Shown one piece after another: positions 7,969-16,758 of a stretch of 64,000 nucleotides of DNA. The notes under the pieces were generated by a model. The model made no database searches. It was not told the DNA's origin and saw only the letters and a list, made by a program, of their open reading frames with translations. Source of the stretch: Dysgonomonas sp. UBA5412 (GTDB taxonomy: Bacteria; Bacteroidota; Bacteroidia; Bacteroidales; Dysgonomonadaceae); NCBI GenBank assembly GCA_002409595.1, contig DHNQ01000003.1:29579-93578 (forward strand). Direction: 5' to 3'. Each line of letters opens with the position of its first letter. Within the stretch, counting starts at the first letter, position 1. The translations under genes were made by a program, and so were the position numbers.

Positions 7969-9366
7969 ATGAATACAATAAAAATATCGTTAAAAGAAAA
8001 AGTCGGTTACGGATTTGGAGATGCAGCCTCGTCTATGTTTTGGAAACTGTTTGGCATGTATCTTTTATTTTTCTATACAGATGTATTTGGTATGGAAGCG
8101 GCGGCAGTGGGTACTATGTTTCTGATCACACGAGTATGGGATTCTTTCTTCGATCCAGTTGTCGGTATATTAGCAGACCGAACAGAGACGAAGTGGGGTA
8201 AATTCAGACCATATATCTTGTATCTGGCTATTCCGTTTTCTGTTATAGGAGTTTTTACTTTTTTTACACCCGACTTTGGTTCGGTCGGTAAAATAGTATA
8301 TGCTTATGTCACTTATTCGCTTATGATGATTGTCTATTCGGCTATCAATGTTCCATACGCTTCGTTACTTGGTGTTATAAGCCCCGATCCTAAAGACAGA
8401 AATGTTTTGTCTACCTTTCGTATGACTTTTGCTTACATTGGCAGCTTTGTCACTCTTTTGTTGTTTATGCCGATGGTCAATATTTTTAGTGGCAATGACA
8501 AATCGGTTGAAGCGCAGCAACATGGATGGTTTATGGCAGTGATTGTTATTGCTGTTATGTGTGCTATCTTGTTTCTGCTATGCTTTGCTTTTACAAAGGA
8601 ACGGGTAAAACCTATCAGAGAAAAGCAAGCTCCGCTGAAAGAAGACTTGAGAGATCTTGTAAAGAACAAGCCTTGGTGGATACTTTTGGGGGCAGGCATA
8701 TCTGCATTGATTTTTAACTCTATACGCGATGGAGCCACTATATATTATTTTAAGTATTATGTAGAGGAAGACATTTTTGGAACGATCAATATCTTTAATA
8801 TACCATTCGTTCTCAGTGGTTTGTATTTGGCATTGGGTCAGGCTTCCAACATTATAGGTGTTATATTGGCTGCTCCTGTAAGTAACCGATTTGGAAAGAA
8901 ATATACCTATATGGGAGCAATGGCAATAGCTACCGTTTTGAGTATTGTATTCTATTGGCTTGGCAATACTGACTTGGTTCTGATATTTGTTCTTCAGGTA
9001 CTTATCAGTATCTGTGCCGGTAGTGTTTTTCCATTGCTATGGTCTATGTATGCCGATTGTGCAGACTACTCGGAGCTAAATACGGGAAACAGAGCAACCG
9101 GGCTGATATTCAGTTCTTCGTCTATGAGCCAAAAACTTGGTTGGGCTATTGGTACGGCTATGACAGGATGGTTATTAGCTTATTTCGGGTTTGAAGCTAA
9201 TCGGGTGCAAAGTGCCGAAACGATAAGCGGTATCAAGATGTTTCTGAGTATATTTCCTGCAATAGGAACTGTTCTTTCGGTGATATTTATATATTTCTAT
9301 CCTCTGACCGAAGCCAAATTGAAAGATATAACTTCTGAATTGGAATTAAAGAGACAAAACAAATGA
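7969..9366 (+). CDS. Glycoside-pentoside-hexuronide (GPH/MFS) cation:disaccharide symporter, probably for mannobiose
   Basis: I place the start at ATG 7969 (MNTIKISLKEKVGYGFGD); a TTG 18 bp upstream is in frame but less likely. The 465-residue protein has about 12 hydrophobic segments and GPH-family hallmarks: GYGFGDAASSMFW at the N-terminus, RVWDSFFDPVVGILADRTET with the conserved D-P-x-x-G-x-x-x-D-R loop, and KWGKFRPYI. It sits in the inner membrane and would import the disaccharide made by the periplasmic GH26. The gene for mannobiose 2-epimerase overlaps its stop codon by 4 bp, implying coupled translation. The equivalent gene in Bacteroides fragilis (BF0773) occupies the same place. Confidence 0.88.
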   Translation: MNTIKISLKEKVGYGFGDAASSMFWKLFGMYLLFFYTDVFGMEAAAVGTMFLITRVWDSFFDPVVGILADRTETKWGKFRPYILYLAIPFSVIGVFTFFTPDFGSVGKIVYAYVTYSLMMIVYSAINVPYASLLGVISPDPKDRNVLSTFRMTFAYIGSFVTLLLFMPMVNIFSGNDKSVEAQQHGWFMAVIVIAVMCAILFLLCFAFTKERVKPIREKQAPLKEDLRDLVKNKPWWILLGAGISALIFNSIRDGATIYYFKYYVEEDIFGTINIFNIPFVLSGLYLALGQASNIIGVILAAPVSNRFGKKYTYMGAMAIATVLSIVFYWLGNTDLVLIFVLQVLISICAGSVFPLLWSMYADCADYSELNTGNRATGLIFSSSSMSQKLGWAIGTAMTGWLLAYFGFEANRVQSAETISGIKMFLSIFPAIGTVLSVIFIYFYPLTEAKLKDITSELELKRQNK

Positions 9367-10538
9367 GTAATATGAACGGATTTAGAAAAGAGTTGACTGA
9401 GAATATCCTTTCTTTTTGGATCGACAAAATGCAGGATACTGTCAATGGAGGATTTTATGGACAGATAGATGGCAATGATGTTTTACACAGAGATGCCAAT
9501 AAGGGAGCTATTCTCAATGCTCGCATATTATGGACTTTCTCGGCAGCCTATCGTATTTTGGGCAATGAAGAATATCTGAAAATTGCACAGCGTGCTTATG
9601 ATTACATTACAACATATTTTATAGATAAGGAGCATGGTGGCGTTTATTGGGAACTCGACTGTAAGGGTAATCCCGTGAATACGAAAAAACAGACTTATGT
9701 GCAGGGTTTTGTTCTTTATGGGCTCTCAGAATATTATCGGGCAACGGCTGATGAGATGGTGTTGCAGCTGGCAAAAGAATTTTTCTATCTGATAGAAAAA
9801 TGTTACGATGACGAGTTCGGCGGCTATCTAGAAGCATATACCCGCGAGTGGAGGCCGATAGACGATATGCGTCTTAGTGAGAAAGATGCTAATGAAAAAA
9901 AGACAATGAATACTCATTTGCATATTCTGGAACCTTATACAAATCTTCTTCGTATATGGAAAGATGAATCTTTGATCAGGGCACAGCACAGATTAATAAA
10001 AATTTTTACTGATTGCATTCTTGATAGAGAAACTTATCATCTCAATCTGTTCTTTGATGAAGAGTGGCATGTAAAGTCTACTGCAATATCTTATGGACAC
10101 GATATTGAAGCTTCATGGTTACTTTATGAGGCAGCAGAAGTGTTGGGGGATGAAAGGGTGTTGCAAGACATAAAACGTATCTCGCTCAAAATAGCAGACG
10201 CAGCTCAGGAGGGAATCTCGGCTGATGGTAGTATGATGTATGAAAAAGAAGGCACTCATTTGGACGCTGAACGACATTGGTGGGTTCAGGCAGAAGCTGT
10301 GGTTGGCTTTATGTATGCCTACCAAAATTCGAAGAATGGCAATTATAAAGAAAAAGCCATGAGGATATGGAGTTATATTCAGCATTGGCTGGTTGATACC
10401 ACTAATGGAGAATGGTATTGGAGCCGCCTTGAGGATGGAAGTATAAACAGAAAAGATGATAAAGCGGGTTTCTGGAAATGCCCTTATCATAATGGACGTA
10501 TGTGTATGGAAATGATAGAACATTTTAGTTTTGATTAA
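9363..10538 (+). CDS. Mannobiose (cellobiose-type) 2-epimerase, AGE superfamily
   Basis: The 391-residue protein has the (alpha/alpha)6 barrel pattern of the N-acylglucosamine 2-epimerase superfamily. Conserved catalytic-site residues are visible: Arg54 (LNARILWTF), His185/His187 (MNTHLHILE), His246 (SYGHDIEASWLL), His305 (ERHWWVQAE) and His376 (CPYHNGR). It has no signal peptide. In this operon the reaction would be conversion of beta-1,4-mannobiose to Man-beta-1,4-Glc, the substrate of the GH130 enzyme encoded two genes upstream. Its ATG overlaps the symporter stop codon (ATGA). Cellobiose 2-epimerase activity is also common in this family, so the epimerase type rests on gene context. Confidence 0.92.
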   Translation: MSNMNGFRKELTENILSFWIDKMQDTVNGGFYGQIDGNDVLHRDANKGAILNARILWTFSAAYRILGNEEYLKIAQRAYDYITTYFIDKEHGGVYWELDCKGNPVNTKKQTYVQGFVLYGLSEYYRATADEMVLQLAKEFFYLIEKCYDDEFGGYLEAYTREWRPIDDMRLSEKDANEKKTMNTHLHILEPYTNLLRIWKDESLIRAQHRLIKIFTDCILDRETYHLNLFFDEEWHVKSTAISYGHDIEASWLLYEAAEVLGDERVLQDIKRISLKIADAAQEGISADGSMMYEKEGTHLDAERHWWVQAEAVVGFMYAYQNSKNGNYKEKAMRIWSYIQHWLVDTTNGEWYWSRLEDGSINRKDDKAGFWKCPYHNGRMCMEMIEHFSFD

Positions 10539-10784
10539 TATCTTTTTTCTTAATAAAATTATCTTTTAATTATCTGTATATAAATATATTGTAGGTTATT
10601 TTTAAAAGAAAAAAGATTACAATTAAAAAATGGCTGAAATCTGTAATGTTTGTCACTTTTTAACATTATTGTATTTGATACTCAAATGTATAGGTTATTC
10701 CGTGAATGTGAAACTAAATAAAAAAGCTTGTTTTATCAGCTTAAATTGAAATTACTAACAGAAATATAAATAAAAAGACTAGTT

Positions 10785-11954
10785 ATGAAAGGTATTTTTA
10801 CTGTCATATTATATTGTATATTGCCCTCCTTTCTCTTTGGACAGAACGGTGTAGATAGTGTAGAGGTGAATTTTACGTCTCCTCCGGGTACGGTTATCTT
10901 TAATTCGAAGGCATCTACCCACAAGTATATAGGCTCTCCGAGTATAACAGTTCTTGAGGATGGAACTTATATCGCTTCGCACGACTATTTCGGAAGTTTT
11001 CTTTCTGATACATTTGTATATAAGTCTAAAGACAAGGGGAATACATGGAATAGAGTTGCTGAGATAGAACAACTCAATTGGAGCAAACTGTTTGTTCATA
11101 ATAAAGAATTGTATTTATTTGGCGTTCGTCCAAAAGGCAATTCAGGATATGGAGACTGCGTTGTTATGAAATCCTTAGACGGGGGTCATACATGGACTTT
11201 GCCGATAGATAAGAAATCGGGGTTGCTACTTGAAGGGTTCTATCATACTGCACCTATACAGTTGGTTTATAGTAAAGGACGGATATGGAAGGCTATGGAA
11301 GATCATAAGCAGGTAGATGGCTGGGGCAATTTTCATGCTTTTGTAATGTCTGCCGATGAGGAATCGGATTTGCTCGATGCTGATAGCTGGACTTTGAGTA
11401 ATCAAATGAAATTTGACAAAAGCTATCTGGATGGAGCTTCGTCATGGCTGGAAGGTAATATGGTAGTAGCTAAAGATAAGAGTCTGAAAAATGTTTTGCG
11501 AGTACATTATCCTTTAGATGATAAAGCAGCTATAATAGATATATCGGACGATGGGAAAACTATCTCATTCGATCCGTCTACCGGTATAATCGAGCTGCCG
11601 GGAGCCAGCAAAAAATTCAATATATTATATGATGATAAGTCAAATAGATATTGGACATTGAGTAACTATGTGCTTGAAGCCGACAGAAGTGGCTATAATG
11701 AGCGTACACGTAATACAATAACATTGTCGTATTCTGACGATTTGCGACATTGGCATATTCAGGATATGCTGCTGCATCATCCGGATGTAAAAAATCATGG
11801 GTTTCAATATCTTGATTGGCTGATTGAGGGTAATGATATAATAGCTGTATCAAGAACGGCATGGGAGGATGAAACCGGCAGTGCTGACAACCAGCATAAT
11901 GCAAACTATATGACTTTTCACCGTTTTCTTAATTTCAGAGAAGCGAAGAAATAG
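10785..11954 (+). CDS. Secreted sialidase-superfamily beta-propeller protein (BNR/Asp-box repeats), substrate unknown
   Basis: The 389-residue protein has a type I signal peptide (ends near FGQ, residues 18-20). Two clear Asp-box repeats are visible: SKDKGNTW and SLDGGHTW, with a weaker third copy at SYSDDLRHW. The motif GSPSITVLEDGTYIASHD is typical of a widespread Bacteroidetes family that is auto-annotated as exo-alpha-sialidase, but the family is not tied to sialic acid. The arginine triad of true sialidases cannot be placed with confidence. A gap of 246 bp separates it from the epimerase gene, so it may have its own promoter. It could still act on side chains of the mannan, or on a different glycan. 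Confidence 0.65.
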   Translation: MKGIFTVILYCILPSFLFGQNGVDSVEVNFTSPPGTVIFNSKASTHKYIGSPSITVLEDGTYIASHDYFGSFLSDTFVYKSKDKGNTWNRVAEIEQLNWSKLFVHNKELYLFGVRPKGNSGYGDCVVMKSLDGGHTWTLPIDKKSGLLLEGFYHTAPIQLVYSKGRIWKAMEDHKQVDGWGNFHAFVMSADEESDLLDADSWTLSNQMKFDKSYLDGASSWLEGNMVVAKDKSLKNVLRVHYPLDDKAAIIDISDDGKTISFDPSTGIIELPGASKKFNILYDDKSNRYWTLSNYVLEADRSGYNERTRNTITLSYSDDLRHWHIQDMLLHHPDVKNHGFQYLDWLIEGNDIIAVSRTAWEDETGSADNQHNANYMTFHRFLNFREAKK

Positions 11955-11970
11955 CAAAATAATGTTTTAG

Positions 11971-12001
11971 GAAGGTTGGAACTTATACAGTTTCGACCTT
12001 C
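11971..12001 (+). terminator. Imperfect hairpin between two convergent genes
   Basis: GAAGGTTGGAAC (11971-11982) pairs with GTTTCGACCTTC (11990-12001) with one mismatch/wobble pair and a 7-nt loop. It lies 17 bp past the propeller gene and before the end of the opposing small gene. It has no strong T-run, so confidence is moderate. Confidence 0.45.
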
Positions 12002-12028
12002 TACTCTCAACCTTAATACAAGCTTTCT

Positions 12029-12328
12029 TTATATATTGAATTTCCAAAGTCGGTCTTCCCCATCAAATATGACTGCAAATGAGGAGGGAGATGGCAGATG
12101 TAAATAACGGAATTGAGTGTTTATCGCGATTTGTGCCCCTTCCAATGTCTTTACGCGATTGTTCCACTCCAATACTTGATTATATAGTTCATTCACATGA
12201 GCCATATTGGATTGTGATACAGCTTCATTAAGTCTTTCTACCAGATTGTTTATATCTTTCTTCTTAAAGTCTAAGCTGAGGTCATTATATTTATCCATAT
12301 AGTCATCGGATATCTTTTGTGTGTCCAT
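12029..12328 (-). CDS. Small cytoplasmic protein of unknown function (99 aa)
   Basis: An ATG at 12328 opens a 99-residue frame that is polar and mostly helical in character (MDTQKISDDYMDKYNDLSLD, then a heptad-like NNLVERLNEAVSQS region). It has no signal peptide, no membrane segment and no motif that I recognise. It is convergent with the propeller gene and lies just before the receptor locus on the opposite strand. I treat it as a real gene because it fills an otherwise empty gap and has normal codon use, but I cannot assign a function. Confidence 0.5.
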   Translation of the reverse strand: MDTQKISDDYMDKYNDLSLDFKKKDINNLVERLNEAVSQSNMAHVNELYNQVLEWNNRVKTLEGAQIAINTQFRYLHLPSPSSFAVIFDGEDRLWKFNI

Positions 12329-12566
12329 AAGTCAGTCGTTTAATAGATTATATAATATAAACGTCTTAAACTTTATTTTGTTTCTATTTTTTTATAGTAA
12401 ATTTTAAGAAAAAGGTTATTCGCAGGATAAGGATATATCAAGTACGTTAAATTCTGCTTGCTTCATATTTTAAGTGTAAAGTGGTTATTAATATTGTCTT
12501 ATGCTATTGATAAAAAATCAGAAAGATTTTTCTGTCTATTATTAAAAATATTTTCAGATATGAAAC

Positions 12567-12596
12567 GTTGTTGCATTTGATATTTTTATATATTTG
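12567..12596 (+). promoter_or_regulatory. Candidate Bacteroidetes promoter for the TonB receptor / DUF4625 operon
   Basis: A perfect -7 element TATATTTG (TAnnTTTG) lies at 12589-12596, with GTTG at 12567-12570, 18 nt upstream, close to the -33 TTTG consensus. Transcription would begin near 12603, about 80 nt before the receptor start codon. Confidence 0.5.
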
Positions 12597-12611
12597 TACT
12601 CTTGTTACAAT

Positions 12612-12645
12612 GTTGTTAGATATTATTGCAAATAAATAATACAAC
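12612..12645 (+). promoter_or_regulatory. Candidate operator: nested inverted repeat over the predicted transcription start region
   Basis: TATTATT (12621-12627) and AATAATA (12635-12641) form a perfect 7-bp inverted repeat with a 7-bp spacer, flanked by GTTGT (12612-12616) and ACAAC (12641-12645). AT-rich dyads are typical of Fur/Zur boxes, and a Fur-family gene closes this locus. AT-rich DNA gives such repeats by chance too, so this is only a candidate. Confidence 0.35.
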
Positions 12646-12681
12646 CTACATTTTTATAATAGACATAATTTATAGTTTCTG

Positions 12682-15027
12682 ATGAGATTTTTTTTCTTTC
12701 TACTGGCTCTTTGTTTTATAAGTATCCAAGCCTTTGCTCAAGATTCATTTACGATAAGCGGATATGTATCTACAAAAGATAGGCAACCGATTGAGGCTGC
12801 TACTATATCTATCGAAGGAGAACACGTGACAACACAAAGCAATATAAACGGTTTCTTCTCTCTTAAAATAGCAACTCCAAAAAGTCTAATTCTGCATGTG
12901 CATGCGATAGGGTATATACCCCAAAATTTAGAACTGAAAGTAACTGAGAGTCTAAATTTGAATATCATTCTTGTACAAGATAATGTCGAATTGAAAGAAG
13001 TTCTAATTCAGGGCAATAACAAAAGAGACACACAGATGAAGTCTTCCCAGAATTTGATAACTGTCGACAAAGCATATTTGGAAGAAAACTTTTCAGGAAG
13101 CCTTATGCAGAGTCTTGAGGATATACCCGGAATAAAAGCAATGAGTATAGGTTCGGGACAATCTAAACCTACAATACGAGGTATGGGCTTTAATCGTATG
13201 ATTGTTGCTGAAAACGGGATTAAGCATGAAGGGCAACAATGGGGAGAAGATCATGGTCTGGAGATAGACCAATTTGCAATAGATGATATTGAAATAATCA
13301 AAGGTCCCGGTTCTTTATTATACGGATCAGATGCTATCGGTGGAGTTATAAGCTTACGAAACAATTATATTCCGACAAAAGGTTTTGAAGGACAAGCCAA
13401 TGTATTTGTTCGTTCTAATAATGAATCTATTGGTTTTTCAACTCGTTTGGCTGGTATGAGAGGTAAGTTTTATTACAAGGCAAATGTTACACTTGTAGAC
13501 TATGCCGATTATAAAGTTCCTACTGATAGCATTCAGTATTATTCATATTTTATTAAATTGAAAGATCGTAGGCTTCGTAACACAGCCGGAAAGGAACAAA
13601 ATGTCGGTTTTACAATAGGATACGTTTCAGATTTGTTTCAGACCAATTTCCAACTATCTAATGTGTATGCCAAGAGTGGTTTCTTTGCCGATGCACATGG
13701 GCTTGAGGTTAGACTCTCGGATATAGATTATGATAAGTCATCGCGCGATATTGACTTACCCTATCATTCTGTGAACCATCTGAAACTAGTTAATAATTCT
13801 ATCTGGAAACTGGGCGGTTTACGAGTAGAGGGCGATTTTTCATATCAAAACAATCTACGTCAGGAACGCTCTGAACCTGTATCTCATGGCTTTATGCCTA
13901 TACCACCCAATAGCCTCGAACGAAAGTTTAATAAAAATACTTATACAGCCAACATAGCATCTAAGATATTATTAGCAGACAAGCATAATCTCAATATAGG
14001 TGTAAATGCAGAGCATCAAAGTAATGAACGAAATGGCTGGGGATTTATCATTCCCGATTTTAGAACAACATCTTTTGGTGCTTATGTTTTGGATCGTTAT
14101 CATATCTCAGACAACTTGATTCTGAATGCAGGTGTGCGTTTCGATCATATACATACACATATCAATAGCTATAATGATTGGTTTAAAACACCTCAAGCCA
14201 ATAGCGATTCTATATATAAAGAGCGAGCTTCCAACTTTAGCCGTACATTCAATAGTTTCACTTGGTCGGCAGGAATTAACTATAATGCCGGAGGGTGGAT
14301 ATTAAAAGCAAATGTAGGAAAAAGCTTTCGGGCTCCAATTCCGAAAGAGTTAGGCTCTGATGGTGTGAACTATCACATATTCCGATATGAGAGAGGAGAG
14401 CGCAGTCTTTCCCCCGAAGAATCTTATCAGATTGATCTTGGTATCAATTGGAGCAACGAAGTATTAAATATTCAGATAGATCCATACTTTAATTATTTCC
14501 CTAACTATATATATCTGAATCCAACATCGCAGTATAATGAAGGTTTACAATTATATTATTATACACAAAGCAAGGTTTTGAGATATGGCTCTGAAGTAAA
14601 TATCAATTATAAGTTGTCAGCCAATTTTGAAACTGAGCTCAAAGGAGAGTATCTATATGCCGAACAGCTGTCGGGGGATAAAGAAGGATATACTTTACCC
14701 TTTTCGCCACCATGGTCTGCTATTGCCGGACTCAAATATTTACCGAAGAAGAAGTGGTCGGGTGAAGATGGATTTATTGCGGTCAATTACAAACTCGTAG
14801 GTGATCAGAATAGAATAGTACCACCCGAAGAGAAGACTAAGGGACATCAAACTCTGAATCTGTCAGCCGGCAGGACATTTGCATGGAAAGGATATGATCT
14901 GAAAGTCAATCTACAAGGACAGAATATATTGAATAAAAAATATTATGACCATACCAGCTATTACCGATTGATTGATGTGCCCGAACCGGGACGTAATTTT
15001 TCGATAATGATTGGACTCAATTTTTAA
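12682..15027 (+). CDS. TonB-dependent outer-membrane receptor with carboxypeptidase-like N-domain; probable metal (zinc?) uptake
   Basis: The 781-residue protein has a signal peptide ending near FAQ (18-20), a CarboxypepD_reg-like domain (about 22-105), a plug (about 120-230) and a 22-strand barrel ending in aromatic F781. The plug has the canonical signature IRGMGFNRMIV and IIKGPGSLLYGSDAIGGVI. Between them GQQWGEDHGLEID places an Asp190-His191 pair. In the zinc receptor ZnuD of Neisseria a plug Asp-His pair forms part of the zinc site, so a divalent-metal ligand is plausible. It is too short and of the wrong plug type for a SusC. Two His-rich DUF4625 lipoproteins follow and a Fur-family repressor is convergent, which supports a metal role. 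The metal itself is inferred. Confidence 0.85.
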   Translation: MRFFFFLLALCFISIQAFAQDSFTISGYVSTKDRQPIEAATISIEGEHVTTQSNINGFFSLKIATPKSLILHVHAIGYIPQNLELKVTESLNLNIILVQDNVELKEVLIQGNNKRDTQMKSSQNLITVDKAYLEENFSGSLMQSLEDIPGIKAMSIGSGQSKPTIRGMGFNRMIVAENGIKHEGQQWGEDHGLEIDQFAIDDIEIIKGPGSLLYGSDAIGGVISLRNNYIPTKGFEGQANVFVRSNNESIGFSTRLAGMRGKFYYKANVTLVDYADYKVPTDSIQYYSYFIKLKDRRLRNTAGKEQNVGFTIGYVSDLFQTNFQLSNVYAKSGFFADAHGLEVRLSDIDYDKSSRDIDLPYHSVNHLKLVNNSIWKLGGLRVEGDFSYQNNLRQERSEPVSHGFMPIPPNSLERKFNKNTYTANIASKILLADKHNLNIGVNAEHQSNERNGWGFIIPDFRTTSFGAYVLDRYHISDNLILNAGVRFDHIHTHINSYNDWFKTPQANSDSIYKERASNFSRTFNSFTWSAGINYNAGGWILKANVGKSFRAPIPKELGSDGVNYHIFRYERGERSLSPEESYQIDLGINWSNEVLNIQIDPYFNYFPNYIYLNPTSQYNEGLQLYYYTQSKVLRYGSEVNINYKLSANFETELKGEYLYAEQLSGDKEGYTLPFSPPWSAIAGLKYLPKKKWSGEDGFIAVNYKLVGDQNRIVPPEEKTKGHQTLNLSAGRTFAWKGYDLKVNLQGQNILNKKYYDHTSYYRLIDVPEPGRNFSIMIGLNF

Positions 15028-15089
15028 ACAATAACTATTTTATATTAATTTTTTTAACAGGAATTATATTCCATAAAACATCTAAGATT

Positions 15090-16181
15090 ATGAATAAGAA
15101 ATTAGGATTAGGGTTAGTACTCCTTTTAAATTTATGCCTGTTGATATTCTCTTCATGTAGCGATGACGATGATGATAAACCGACAAAACCGGTTATAAAC
15201 CTAACGGAGATAGGCAGCGAAAATAGTAAGATGGCTATTGCCGGAAGCGATTTGCATTTGGAAGGAAGTATATTGGCGGATGGTACTATTCAGCGTATTG
15301 ATGTCGAAATACATCAAGAAGAGAATAGTGATTTTGAAATCGAGAAAGCTTATACCGATGGTAAATATATAGGAGTGAAAAATGCAGACTTTCACGAACA
15401 TATTGATATTCCGGCAGAAGCTCCCGCTGGGAAGTATCACTTGCACTTTACTGTTACAGACCAATTTGGCCAGACTACAACTGTAGAGTCGGAATTAACG
15501 ATCGAAGCATCGCCGGTTAATATTGCAATAGAAGGTCTTGTTTTTGGAGCAGGACATGATTTTCCCGATAATAATATCGGATACATAGGTACAGCTCCTG
15601 TTATCGGTGCAACATCCATTAAGGCTGATAATGGAATTGATCGCGTCTTTGTAGAAATACATAGCGAAGGGGAAACAACCGCTTTTGAGCAAGATACAAC
15701 CTATACATATAATGGTGAAACTGAAGTTAAAGACTTTCATAAACATCTATTAATTCCGTCAGAAGCTCCAGCAGGTGATTATCATCTTCATTTCAAAGTA
15801 TATGACAAACAAGGTAAAGTTCTTGAAAAATCAATGGATGTGCGGATTAAAGAAACCGGTATTACTGTCTCTGCTTTGGAAATAGGAGATAACAATTCGG
15901 CAGTTGCATCTAATATTCATACAGAATTTAAAGTGAATGCAACAGACCCACTGGCTTCGATACGTGTCCGTATTTATAAAGCATCTGCTCCTGCAACATA
16001 CTTCTACAATAATACACTTACAGAAGAGTTTGCTGCGGGAAATGTAAAAGAATATACTTTCCATAAGCACTTAGTGGCAACAGATGCCCCTGCAGGAGAA
16101 TATATCCTGGAGATCAGAATAAATGATGCTAAAGGAGCTAACAACACATTGAAAGAAAAGTTAACGATCAAAGCTGAATAA
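15090..16181 (+). CDS. Surface lipoprotein with three DUF4625 domains (histidine-rich, putative metal binding)
   Basis: The 363-residue protein has a lipobox (LLIFSSC) followed by SDDDDDKP, a strong surface-export signal. The rest is three repeats of about 105 residues (roughly 34-138, 141-250 and 253-363). The first two contain the same block: FHEHIDIPAEAPAGKYHLHF and FHKHLLIPSEAPAGDYHLHF; the third has FHKHLVATDAPAGEYILEI and has lost the HLHF part. So each repeat keeps an H-x-H pair and two keep a second H-L-H pair, a good set of ligands for a soft metal ion. It follows the TonB receptor by 62 bp. I infer that it captures or delivers a metal to the receptor at the cell surface. The DUF4625 call is firm, but function is inference. 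Confidence 0.8.
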   Translation: MNKKLGLGLVLLLNLCLLIFSSCSDDDDDKPTKPVINLTEIGSENSKMAIAGSDLHLEGSILADGTIQRIDVEIHQEENSDFEIEKAYTDGKYIGVKNADFHEHIDIPAEAPAGKYHLHFTVTDQFGQTTTVESELTIEASPVNIAIEGLVFGAGHDFPDNNIGYIGTAPVIGATSIKADNGIDRVFVEIHSEGETTAFEQDTTYTYNGETEVKDFHKHLLIPSEAPAGDYHLHFKVYDKQGKVLEKSMDVRIKETGITVSALEIGDNNSAVASNIHTEFKVNATDPLASIRVRIYKASAPATYFYNNTLTEEFAAGNVKEYTFHKHLVATDAPAGEYILEIRINDAKGANNTLKEKLTIKAE

Positions 16182-16219
16182 AAAAGGTTTTAATCACAGA
16201 TAAAATTTAAATAAAAGAC

Positions 16220-16705
16220 ATGACACGAAAATTATTAATCTACTGTTTTGTATCGCTTCTTATGTTAGGATGTAGTAGCGATGATGATAATGACAAAGAT
16301 CTGGATAAGCCTAGCATAGATATGAGTGGTAGTAATGCCTCTCCTCAAAACTGTGTAATACTCTATAGAGGGGAAAGTTTTCCGTTCAGAGCTATATTTT
16401 CTGATACTCAGGAATTGGGTAATTACAATATCGAGATTCATAACAACTTCGATCACCATTCGCATAGTACCGATAACGTAGAATGCGATTTAGAGCCGAA
16501 GAAAAACCCGATAAAAGCATTTGTTTATAATCAGGATTATTCTATTCCTGCCGGCAAAACAATATTTGATGCAGATATTGAAATAGCCATACCGGCTGAT
16601 GTGGATACCGGTGATTATCATTTTATGGTAAGAGTTACAGATAAAGCAGGATGGCAGGAATTGAAAGCTGTCAGCTTGAAGATTAAGGATAGAAACCAGG
16701 ACTAA
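16220..16705 (+). CDS. Single-domain DUF4625-like lipoprotein, histidine-rich
   Basis: The 161-residue protein has a lipobox (LLMLGC, Cys about 18) followed by SSDDDNDKD, again a surface-export type signal. One DUF4625-like domain follows. It carries a dense histidine cluster, IEIHNNFDHHSHSTDNVE, in the place where the larger paralogue has its H-x-H pairs, and ends with DTGDYHFMVRVTDKAG, the equivalent of the APAGxYHLHF strand. It starts 38 bp after the three-domain paralogue, so both are in one transcript with the TonB receptor. Likely role: metal capture at the cell surface. A Cys in NVECDLEP is unusual for the family. Confidence 0.75.
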   Translation: MTRKLLIYCFVSLLMLGCSSDDDNDKDLDKPSIDMSGSNASPQNCVILYRGESFPFRAIFSDTQELGNYNIEIHNNFDHHSHSTDNVECDLEPKKNPIKAFVYNQDYSIPAGKTIFDADIEIAIPADVDTGDYHFMVRVTDKAGWQELKAVSLKIKDRNQD

Positions 16706-16720
16706 CTATTAAAGTGTTTA

Positions 16721-16758
16721 TAATTCCGAATATTTAATATATTCGGAATTATTTTTTT
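16721..16758 (+). terminator. Perfect bidirectional terminator between the DUF4625 operon and the fur-like gene
   Basis: Arms of 13 bp (16721-16733 and 16739-16751) pair without mismatch around a 5-nt loop and are followed by seven T. The stop codon of the opposing fur-like gene (16749-16751) lies inside the right arm. Confidence 0.9.

Larger units (their letters stand above)
12329..12681. other. AT-rich intergenic region holding the promoter of the receptor operon
   Basis: No open frame of note occurs here. The useful content is at the right end: a Bacteroidetes-type promoter and AT-rich inverted repeats just downstream of it (listed separately). The rest is featureless A/T-rich sequence. 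Confidence 0.6.
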
